The notes under the pieces were generated by a model. It ran no database searches. It was not told the DNA's origin and saw only the letters and a list, made by a program, of their open reading frames with translations. A stretch of 15,049 nucleotides of DNA from Candidatus Cloacimonas sp. 4484_140 (GTDB taxonomy: Bacteria > Cloacimonadota > Cloacimonadia > JGIOTU-2): positions 1 through 15,049 of the forward strand of contig MVCT01000007.1 in assembly GCA_002049945.1 (NCBI GenBank), in the 5' to 3' direction. A program made the translations under genes and the position numbers. This document shows, piece after piece, positions 5,983-12,582 of the stretch. The first letter of the stretch is position 1. The number at the start of each line of letters is the position of its first letter.

Positions 5983-8385
5983 ATGAAAATAAGTTATAAT
6001 TGGCTGAATGAATTAGTTCCGACACACTTGGATATTGACGAGTTTTGTGAAAAGCTCACCATGTTCGGTCTTGAAGTTGAAGAGGTTGTTCAGCTCGGGA
6101 AAAATCTTGAAAATATTGTTATCGGTAAAGTTGTTTCTGTAGAAAAACATCCCAATGCAGACAAACTGAGTTTGTGCAAGGTTGATGTTGGAAATAGTGA
6201 ACCACTGAGCATTATTTGCGGTGCTCCCAATGTAGTGAAAGATATTCTCGTTCCCGTAGCGATGATCGGAGCAAAGCTTGGTGACTTCGAAATAAAAAAG
6301 GCAAAACTTCGCGGAGTAGAATCCTTTGGCATGATATGTTCGGAGAATGAATTGGGCGTTTCCGATGAACATTCCGGCATCATGATCATAAAGCAGGATA
6401 TTGAGCCAGGCACTCCTTTTGCGGATGCAATGGGAATAAATGATAATATCATAGAAGTTGATGTAACGCCAAACAGACCCGACCTTCTTGGCATGATCGG
6501 TGTGGCACGTGAAGTAGCGGTAATGCTCAATACTGAATACGAGCATCCCGAAATTACCTTTGAAGAATCCGAAGTAAAAACTAAGGATGAGATTTCAGTT
6601 ATTATAGAAGATTCAGAGAAATGTCCTCGTTATTGTGCACGAATGGTACATGGAATTACGGTTAAGCCCTCTCCTTCATGGATGCAAAGAAAATTGATCG
6701 CATCAGGTCTTCGTCCGATCAATAATATCGTAGATGTCACAAATTACGTACTTCTCGAATATGGACAACCACTGCATGCATTTGATTATACAAAGATCAA
6801 AGATAAGACAATCGCTGTCCGAACAGCAAAAGATAAAGAAAAAATGATGCTTCTCGATGATACTGAACTCAAACTTCATTCTGATAACCTGCTCATTACT
6901 GATGCAGAGCATCCACTTGCACTTGCAGGTATTATGGGCGGACTTGATAGTTCAATAAACGATAACACGAAAGATGTTATTATCGAGTGTGCATATTTTG
7001 ATCCGAGAAATATTCGTGCATCCGCACTTGAATACGGATTGCAGACAGATTCATCTTATCGTTTTGAAAGAGGTATGGATCCCAACAGTTTGATCGAAGT
7101 CATTGATAGGGCTGCCCAGCTTATGCAGCTTACAGGTGGGGGAGAAATATCAAGCGGAGTTGTTGATTGCTATCCTCATAAGATCGAGCCAAAGGTTTTA
7201 CCACTTCGTGTATCACGCGCAAATAGTATCCTTAATGCCAAAATGTCAGCCGATGAAGTTGAAAATTATCTTAATAAATTTGAATTCGCTACAAAAAAGA
7301 CATCAGAAGATACCTTTGAAGTAACGATCCCAACCTTCCGTCCCGACATAGAGCGTGAGATAGATATTATTGAAGAACTCGCCCGATGCTATGGATATAA
7401 TAATGTAGAATCCTATTTTTGGATCAACAGGATAGACAACAAACAGAAAAGAACAGTTGCACGGCTCGCGAAAAACCATCTTATCTCACTTGGTTTTTTC
7501 GAAGTGAACAATATGAGCTTTGCAAGTCCTGATGATCTTGATGCACTGAATATATCTGATGATGATTTCAGGCGTAAAGTAGTAGAACTTGCCAATCCAA
7601 TAGGGGAACAATTCTCAACAATGAGATCGACGCTAATTCCCGATCTTCTTAAAAATACAGCTCTGAATCTCTCTTATAAATTTGAGAATTTTAAGCTATT
7701 TGAACTCAACCGAATTTATCTCAAAGAGAGAGAAGATACTTTTGCCGAACCAACTTATTTAACCGGTGTTATCGTTGGCGAGTTCTACCCATTCTATTGG
7801 AAAGAGGAGCAAAGAGCTACATCCTTTTATGATGTAAAAGGCGTAGTAGAATCAATTTTATCAAAAATACACTGCACAAAAAATATCACTTACAAAGTAT
7901 CAAATCAACCATATTATGAAAAGAATTCAAAGGCAGATATCTTTCTTGATGAAAAGAAAATTGGATCCTGTGGTATTATAAAGGATGATGTTTTGAAATC
8001 TTTTGAAATTAAGGCACCTGTCTTACTTTTTGATATTGATCTTTCAAGAATTATCCCATTATATAATGAAAAAGACATTCGTTTCAAGGAGATCGTAAAA
8101 TATCCTCCGGTGCTTAGAGATATTGCAGTTATTGCTCCTTCTGATATCGAAGTTGGAACGATCGAGAAATTAATAAAATCTGTCGGACCAAACATTATAA
8201 AAGATGTTCAATTGTTTGATGTATATACAGGCAAACAGATAAAGCAGGGATGCAGAAGTCTGGCGTTCAATATTACTTTTCAGTCTGAGACTTCAACCCT
8301 AACTGATAAATATGTGGATAAATTATTTGACAATATTGTAAACAAATTATTACGTGAACATCAAATAGAATTGAGGCAGGAGTGA
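5983..8385 (+). CDS. pheT: Phenylalanyl-tRNA synthetase beta subunit
   Basis: The 800-residue beta subunit has the full bacterial layout: N-terminal helices 'MKISYNWLNELV', an EMAP/OB-type tRNA-binding domain (about 40-150, 'VEKHPNADKLSLCKVDVG', 'GAPNVV', 'LRGVESFGMICSENELG'), the B3/B4 editing domain (about 210-375, 'VDVTNYVLLEYGQPLHAFD', 'GIMGGLDSSI', 'SSYRFERGMDP'), the B5 domain (about 405-475, 'TFRPDIEREIDIIEELARCYGY'), the catalytic-like core, and the C-terminal anticodon-binding FDX-ACB domain (from about 706, 'YPPVLRDIAVIAP' to 'LREHQIELRQE'). It completes PheRS with pheS and supplies editing of mischarged Tyr. Its TGA overlaps the ATG of the next gene by one base, indicating translational coupling. 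Confidence 0.97.
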   Translation: MKISYNWLNELVPTHLDIDEFCEKLTMFGLEVEEVVQLGKNLENIVIGKVVSVEKHPNADKLSLCKVDVGNSEPLSIICGAPNVVKDILVPVAMIGAKLGDFEIKKAKLRGVESFGMICSENELGVSDEHSGIMIIKQDIEPGTPFADAMGINDNIIEVDVTPNRPDLLGMIGVAREVAVMLNTEYEHPEITFEESEVKTKDEISVIIEDSEKCPRYCARMVHGITVKPSPSWMQRKLIASGLRPINNIVDVTNYVLLEYGQPLHAFDYTKIKDKTIAVRTAKDKEKMMLLDDTELKLHSDNLLITDAEHPLALAGIMGGLDSSINDNTKDVIIECAYFDPRNIRASALEYGLQTDSSYRFERGMDPNSLIEVIDRAAQLMQLTGGGEISSGVVDCYPHKIEPKVLPLRVSRANSILNAKMSADEVENYLNKFEFATKKTSEDTFEVTIPTFRPDIEREIDIIEELARCYGYNNVESYFWINRIDNKQKRTVARLAKNHLISLGFFEVNNMSFASPDDLDALNISDDDFRRKVVELANPIGEQFSTMRSTLIPDLLKNTALNLSYKFENFKLFELNRIYLKEREDTFAEPTYLTGVIVGEFYPFYWKEEQRATSFYDVKGVVESILSKIHCTKNITYKVSNQPYYEKNSKADIFLDEKKIGSCGIIKDDVLKSFEIKAPVLLFDIDLSRIIPLYNEKDIRFKEIVKYPPVLRDIAVIAPSDIEVGTIEKLIKSVGPNIIKDVQLFDVYTGKQIKQGCRSLAFNITFQSETSTLTDKYVDKLFDNIVNKLLREHQIELRQE

Positions 8386-8747
8386 TGGATACGCATGTGC
8401 TTGATTTGATAGAAGAGAAAATTAGAAATCTAATTTCGAGATATAAAATTTTACAAGATAAATATATTCAGGTTCTGAAAGAAAATGAAAATCTAAATAA
8501 TAAATATAAAGATCTGTTCTATAACACTGAGAATTCGCAAGAAACTATAAGCGAGCTCCAGAAAGCTGTAGAGCGCTACAAAGAGCAGAACAAAGATTTG
8601 CAGAATACATTAGCTCAAAAAGAAGAGCGAATAAGAAAATTTACAGAACAGGCGAACGAAATTGATTCGAGAGTGGGTTCGATGCTCCAGGAAATTGATA
8701 ATATTATTGGAGAATCGGACACACAATCTGCTGGAAGCAATGATTAA
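8385..8747 (+). CDS. ZapB-like coiled-coil protein
   Basis: A 120-residue protein that is almost entirely coiled coil: heptad-like Leu/Ile/Tyr spacing runs from 'LDLIEEKIRNLISRYKILQDKYI' through 'LKENENLNNKYKDL', 'ISELQKAVERYKEQNKDLQNTL' to 'MLQEIDNIIG', with a short acidic/polar tail. No transmembrane segment or catalytic motif is visible. It starts at ATG 8385, overlapping the pheT stop as TGATG, with GGCAGGAG at 8375-8382. The adjacent zapA, 11 bases downstream, suggests that it is a division-ring accessory protein like ZapB, which bundles FtsZ through ZapA. ZapB proteins are usually somewhat shorter and diverge strongly, so the assignment rests on context and coiled-coil nature rather than conserved residues. 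Confidence 0.65.
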   Translation: MDTHVLDLIEEKIRNLISRYKILQDKYIQVLKENENLNNKYKDLFYNTENSQETISELQKAVERYKEQNKDLQNTLAQKEERIRKFTEQANEIDSRVGSMLQEIDNIIGESDTQSAGSND

Positions 8748-8758
8748 ATTTAAAATAT

Positions 8759-9028
8759 ATGAATAATATTTCAATCGACATTTTAGGTGATACCTATTCA
8801 ATCGCAGGTGATGTAGATCCTGACGAGATCCGAAAATATGCTCATTTTTTAGATAATAAGCTTGTTGAGCTCTCGGAGGAATATAATCCCCAAAAGAGAT
8901 ATGACCTTGCAATTTTGTGTGGTCTTAATATAGTCGAAGAAATGTTCAGAAAACAGAAGGAACAAGAGAAATTAGAAAATTTTGTACAAAGAATTTCAAA
9001 ATTATTGAATTCATTGGACGAAGAGTGA
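8759..9028 (+). CDS. zapA: Cell division protein ZapA
   Basis: ZapA is a small cytoplasmic protein that crosslinks FtsZ protofilaments and stabilises the Z-ring. The 89 residues carry the family pattern: 'IDILGDTYSIAGDVDPDEIRKYA' at the N-terminus forms the globular head (strand-helix-strand), 'FLDNKLVELSEEYN' follows, 'RYDLAILCGLNIVEEMFR' is the conserved helix, and the last ~30 residues extend it as the dimer/tetramer coiled coil ('KQEKLENFVQRISKLLNSLD', with charged heptads). Length is near the family norm. No Shine-Dalgarno precedes the ATG, so translation may depend on the ZapB-like gene just upstream. A candidate 6S RNA lies downstream; E. coli likewise has ssrS directly after zapA. Confidence 0.92.
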   Translation: MNNISIDILGDTYSIAGDVDPDEIRKYAHFLDNKLVELSEEYNPQKRYDLAILCGLNIVEEMFRKQKEQEKLENFVQRISKLLNSLDEE

Positions 9029-9036
9029 TTTTTTTC

Positions 9037-9054
9037 TATACTTGTTGATATAAG
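9037..9054 (+). promoter_or_regulatory. Candidate -10 elements for the 6S RNA
   Basis: TATACT at 9037-9042 and TATAAG at 9049-9054 both resemble -10 boxes. The second would start transcription near 9061, exactly where the outer RNA stem begins. The only -35-like element is a poor TTGGAC (9014-9019), 17 bases before TATACT and inside the end of zapA. Confidence 0.35.
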
Positions 9055-9060
9055 TTATTG

Positions 9061-9260
9061 TTCTTTCCAGTAGGCCTGCCCTGTTCGTGATGGCAATCTT
9101 GTTTTGTGCTAAACCGGAACTATAGGGTGTTCAATTGTGTATGGCGTGAATGCCTACATCGCAGTAGGACTCGTAAAGTACATATAGAATCCCCATCTTT
9201 TTGAAAAAATAGTTCAAACTAGTTGTTACACGGCAAGGGCAGGTCTCATTATGGAAAGGA
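9061..9260 (+). ncRNA. ssrS: Candidate 6S RNA
   Basis: 6S RNA mimics an open promoter and traps the housekeeping RNA polymerase holoenzyme. This gap folds into one long, interrupted hairpin about 200 nt long. Pairs seen: 9063-9069 with 9252-9258; AGGCCTGCCCT (9072-9082) with AGGGCAGGTCT (9236-9246), one G-U; CGTG (9086-9089) with CACG (9229-9232); GGCAA (9092-9096) with TTGTT (9223-9227), two G-U. An asymmetric central bubble follows (9097-9116 against 9216-9222). The upper arm has GAACTAT (9117-9123) with ATAGTTC (9209-9215), GGG with CCC (9191-9193), TTC with GAA, TGTGTA (9136-9141) with TACATA (9179-9184), and apical CCTAC with GTAGG (9153-9168). Closing stem, bubble, upper arm, length and position next to zapA all fit. 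Exact ends are uncertain. Confidence 0.72.
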
Positions 9261-9266
9261 AGAAAG

Positions 9267-10820
9267 ATGATCGATATACTGTTACCAATAGTTGGCGTAG
9301 TGGTAGGGGTGTTCGTCGGCTGGTTATCATTCAGATTGCTCACAAGCAAAAAGATCAAACAAGCTCATGCCGAATCAAAAAAGATTAAAGAAGAGGCGAA
9401 ACTTGAAGCAAAAGTAATCAAAAAAGAAGCTGAAATTGAAGCAAAAGAGAATTGGTATAAGAGAAAAGCTAATTTAGAAAAGGAGATAGAGGAAAGGAAG
9501 AAAGAGCTTCGAAAAATCGAGGGTAATTACAATCAGAGAATAAGCAATATCGATGAGCGGCTTAGCAAGTTAGACAGAAGAGAACAATCCATTTCCGACC
9601 GCGAGCGACATCTTCAAAATAAACAGGTAAAACTGGATGATGATGAAGCCAAATTGAAAGATATACTCGAAAAAGAAACAAGAAAACTAATGGAGATTGC
9701 TAACCTTAATAAGGATCAGGCAATTGAAATGCTTCTTAAGAAATATGAAAATGAAGCTCGTATCGATGCAGCCAAGCTCAGAAAATCAATCATTGATAAA
9801 GCTACATCTGAAGCTAATGAAGAATCAATAAAAATCGTAGCAAATGCAGTACAAAGAACCGCTGTTGATTATGTGACAGAGTCAACAGTTTCTGTAGTTG
9901 ATCTGCCATCTGAAGAAATGAAGGGGAGGATTATCGGGCGAGAAGGACGTAATATTCGCACTTTTGAAAACAGTTCAGGAGTAGAGATCATTGTTGATGA
10001 CACTCCGGAAGCTGTCATTATCTCCAGCTTTGATCCGGTTAGAAGAGAGATTGCAAAACGCTCTCTTGAAAAGCTTATTTCAGATGGAAGAATTCATCCT
10101 GGAAGAATCGAAGATGTGCTCGCAAAAACAGAAAAAGAAGTGAATAAGATTATTGAGGAGACTGGTAAGAAAACACTCCTTGACCTTTCGATTCATGATC
10201 TTCCAGAAAATTTACGGAATATTATTGGACGTTTGCGATACCGAACAAGTTATGGACAGAATATACTCAAACACAGCATCGAAAGCGCATGGATATGCGG
10301 TATGCTTGCAGCCGAATTAGGATTGGATCAGCCGTTTGCAAGAAAGATTGGACTTCTGCATGATATTGGAAAAGCAGTTGACCATGAAATCGATGGCTCT
10401 CATGCTGCTATCGGAGCTGACATTGCGAGAAGAAATGGAATGTCACCTATCATTGTGAATGCGATTGAGGCACATCACGAAGAAGTAGAACCTGAATCGG
10501 TTTATGCAATACTCGTCCAAGTTGCAGATGCAATCTCAGGTGCACGTCCTGGTGCAAGAAGAGAAACCCTCGAATCATATCTAAAGCGACTAGAAAAATT
10601 GGAAGAAATCGCATATTCCTTTGAAGGTGTCCATAAGTGTTACGCGATCCAGGCAGGCAGGGAAATCCGTATCATGGTGGAGCATAATACTATTGATGAT
10701 GCACAGTCAGAATTACTTGCATCAGACGTGGCGAAAAAGATCGAGAATGAAATGCAGTATCCCGGACAGATAAAAGTAACCGTTATTCGAGAGGTGCGCA
10801 AAACAGTGCTGGCAAAATAA
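9267..10820 (+). CDS. rny: Ribonuclease Y
   Basis: RNase Y is a membrane-anchored endoribonuclease that starts mRNA decay in many bacteria lacking or supplementing RNase E. The 517 residues show the full layout: one N-terminal transmembrane helix (4-25), a long charged coiled coil (about 28-200), a KH RNA-binding domain with 'GRIIGREGRNIRTFE' (220-234), then the HD domain: His336 in 'LKHS', 'LLHDIGKAVDHEIDGSHAAIGADIA' with His365-Asp366, and Asp421 in 'VQVADAISGARPGARRE'. The ATG at 9267 is preceded by GGAAAGGAAG (9253-9262), which lies in the outer stem of the candidate 6S RNA. Its stop overlaps the next ATG as TAATG, coupling it to the phosphoesterase gene; rny and ymdB are also neighbours in Firmicutes. 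Confidence 0.96.
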   Translation: MIDILLPIVGVVVGVFVGWLSFRLLTSKKIKQAHAESKKIKEEAKLEAKVIKKEAEIEAKENWYKRKANLEKEIEERKKELRKIEGNYNQRISNIDERLSKLDRREQSISDRERHLQNKQVKLDDDEAKLKDILEKETRKLMEIANLNKDQAIEMLLKKYENEARIDAAKLRKSIIDKATSEANEESIKIVANAVQRTAVDYVTESTVSVVDLPSEEMKGRIIGREGRNIRTFENSSGVEIIVDDTPEAVIISSFDPVRREIAKRSLEKLISDGRIHPGRIEDVLAKTEKEVNKIIEETGKKTLLDLSIHDLPENLRNIIGRLRYRTSYGQNILKHSIESAWICGMLAAELGLDQPFARKIGLLHDIGKAVDHEIDGSHAAIGADIARRNGMSPIIVNAIEAHHEEVEPESVYAILVQVADAISGARPGARRETLESYLKRLEKLEEIAYSFEGVHKCYAIQAGREIRIMVEHNTIDDAQSELLASDVAKKIENEMQYPGQIKVTVIREVRKTVLAK

Positions 10821-11605
10821 TGATTCGAATACTTTATATTGGCGATATTTTTGGCAAACCCGGCAGGAGAACGGTCAAGGCACTGCTTCCTGGTTTAAAA
10901 GAAGAGTTTGCACTTGATCTGGTTATTGCAAATGGTGAAAATCTTGCGGGCGGACTTGGAATGACTCCTGACACAGCAAACGATATGTTCGAGCTTGGTG
11001 TCGATGTGCTCACTTCCGGAAATCATTTATGGGATAAGAAGGAAATAGTTGCACATCTCGCAAAGGAAGAACGCATATTGAAGCCCATAAATTATCCGCC
11101 TGAAGTGCCAGGTAACGATATTTATGAAATCGAAATTCACGGAAAAAAAGTTGTAGTGCTATGCTTGATGGGAAGGGTTTTTACTGTGACTGTTGACTGT
11201 CCCTTCCGAATAATGGATGCTTACCTGGAAAAGCTTATGTCTGAACGACCAATCGTTTTGGTTGACTTTCATGCAGAAGCTACTGCCGAAAAGCAGGCAA
11301 TGGCGTGGTATCTTGATGGTAGAATTTCAGCATTGATAGGATCTCACACTCATGTGCAAACTGCCGATGAGAGGATACTTCCACAAGGCACTGCATATAT
11401 CACAGATGCCGGTATGACAGGACCTCATGATTCTATAATAGGACTTCGAACAAAAGACGGGATTGAAAGATTTCTCACTCAAATTCCAAACCGATTCAAC
11501 CCGGCGAAGGAAAATTTAATACTAAATGGAGTGTTAATTTCGGTTGACGAGAAGGATTCAGCTCTGAATATTCAGCGAATCAGGAGAAGCTATATACCTG
11601 AATAG
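10820..11605 (+). CDS. ymdB: YmdB-type metallophosphoesterase
   Basis: A 261-residue calcineurin-like phosphoesterase of the TIGR00282/YmdB family, dinuclear-metal enzymes that hydrolyse 2',3'-cyclic nucleotides in vitro and influence biofilm and motility decisions in Bacillus. All metal ligands expected from family structures are visible: Asp9 ('YIGDIFGKPGR'), Glu40-Asn41 ('ANGENLAGG'), Asn68-His69 ('SGNHLWDKKE'), His151 ('VDFHAEATAEK'), His176 and His178 ('GSHTHVQTADE'). The late signature 'YITDAGMTGPHDSIIG' is also intact. The protein is cytoplasmic, with no signal or membrane segment. Coupling to rny suggests a joint role in RNA metabolism, for instance clearing cyclic-phosphate products of RNA breakdown, but that is inference. 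folD follows after 9 bases. Confidence 0.92.
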   Translation: MIRILYIGDIFGKPGRRTVKALLPGLKEEFALDLVIANGENLAGGLGMTPDTANDMFELGVDVLTSGNHLWDKKEIVAHLAKEERILKPINYPPEVPGNDIYEIEIHGKKVVVLCLMGRVFTVTVDCPFRIMDAYLEKLMSERPIVLVDFHAEATAEKQAMAWYLDGRISALIGSHTHVQTADERILPQGTAYITDAGMTGPHDSIIGLRTKDGIERFLTQIPNRFNPAKENLILNGVLISVDEKDSALNIQRIRRSYIPE

Positions 11606-11614
11606 TGAAAATTA

Positions 11615-12481
11615 ATGGAAAAAATATTAAACGGAAAGCCGGTCGCAAAAGAGATTTATCAGGAACTTAAGGAAAAAGTAGCTATCCTATATGATAAAGG
11701 AATAATTCCACGACTCTGTATCTTCAAGGTAGGAAGCGATCCTGCATCAGAATATTATGTTCAGAGTATTCAGAAACGAGCTAAGAAAATTGGAGTGTTC
11801 GTTGATGTGGCAACCTACGAAGACCTTGCACCTCAGGAAGAACTCATTGACGGTATCTGGAAAGCGAATAAGAATCCTAAGATTCATGGCATCATGCTGC
11901 AACTACCTCTGCCGGATCAATATGACCAAAACGAGGTTGTCCTTCATATCGATCCCAGCAAGGATATCGATGGTCTTCATCCAATGAATGCCGGCAAACT
12001 GATCTTAGGGCAGAAATGCTTTGTGCCATGTACCCCATCTGCTGTTATGGAGTTGCTCCATTATTATAAAATTCCTACTAAGGGAGCACGGGTCGTTATC
12101 ATTGGGAGAAGTACAATTGTGGGACTCCCCCTGTTTAATCTTCTTGTTCAGAAGAAAACAGGCGCAAATGCCACAGTGACTTTGTGTCACTCACGATCAA
12201 AAAATATTCAGAAAATTTCAAAAGAAGCTGATATTCTTATTGTCGCAATTGGAAAACCAAAATTTGTTGATCATACATATATTTCGAGTAAATCAGTCGT
12301 TATTGATATCGGTATTAATGAGATCTATAATACTGATGCAAAAACGAATATTTTCGTTGGTGATGTGTTTTATCAGGACGTGTTTTCAACGGTTCAAGCG
12401 GTCACTCCTGTGCCTGGAGGTATAGGTACGATCACTACAGCTTCACTGCTGAAGAATGTAGTTGAAGCGAGCCAGAGGTGA
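11615..12481 (+). CDS. folD: FolD (methylenetetrahydrofolate dehydrogenase/cyclohydrolase), catalytic Lys replaced
   Basis: FolD interconverts 5,10-methylene-THF, methenyl-THF and 10-formyl-THF using NADP. The 288 residues are normal length. Seen: 'GSDPASEYYVQSIQKRAKKIG' around 40-60, 'HGIMLQLPLP' (substrate Gln), 'DPSKDIDGLHPMNAGKL' (Asp), 'PCTPSAVMELL', Rossmann 'VVIIGRSTIVGLPLFNLL', 'LCHSRSKN', 'DIGINE' and 'VTPVPGGIGTITTASLL'. Aligning 'YYVQSIQKRAKKIG' with the usual YVxxKxKxxxxxG puts Ile52 where the catalytic Lys (Lys56 in human MTHFD1) belongs; Lys54 matches the second, non-catalytic Lys. 'GTIT' replaces the usual GPMT. In human enzyme studies that Lys is needed for cyclohydrolase but not dehydrogenase activity, so this FolD may be dehydrogenase-only. 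It appears to end the operon. Confidence 0.93.
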   Translation: MEKILNGKPVAKEIYQELKEKVAILYDKGIIPRLCIFKVGSDPASEYYVQSIQKRAKKIGVFVDVATYEDLAPQEELIDGIWKANKNPKIHGIMLQLPLPDQYDQNEVVLHIDPSKDIDGLHPMNAGKLILGQKCFVPCTPSAVMELLHYYKIPTKGARVVIIGRSTIVGLPLFNLLVQKKTGANATVTLCHSRSKNIQKISKEADILIVAIGKPKFVDHTYISSKSVVIDIGINEIYNTDAKTNIFVGDVFYQDVFSTVQAVTPVPGGIGTITTASLLKNVVEASQR

Positions 12482-12529
12482 AGCGGAAAAGTGTGAATGT
12501 GAAAAATATTCCAAAAACAAATTTTTTTA

Positions 12530-12560
12530 TTGACTTATTAATATTACCAAAAAAACTTTG
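12530..12560 (+). promoter_or_regulatory. Possible promoter of the lipoprotein gene
   Basis: After a T-run, TTGACT (12530-12535) gives a -35-like box, but there is no good TATAAT at normal spacing. ATTG (12529-12532), 20 bases, then AAACTTTG (12553-12560) instead roughly matches the Bacteroidetes TTTG / TAnnTTTG pattern. Together with the 101-base gap after folD this suggests a separate transcription start. The T-rich stretch has no convincing hairpin before it. Confidence 0.3.
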
Positions 12561-12582
12561 CTCAAAGATTGGAGGTTTATAA

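Noticed and set aside
6013..6546. Two overlapping antisense open frames over the pheT tRNA-binding domain
   Set aside because: The sense gene is unambiguous; the antisense translations show no domain, signal or start site.
12482..12530. Intrinsic terminator after folD
   Set aside because: There is a T-run, but only weak 4-bp inverted repeats (GAAT/ATTC) precede it, which is not a stable stem.
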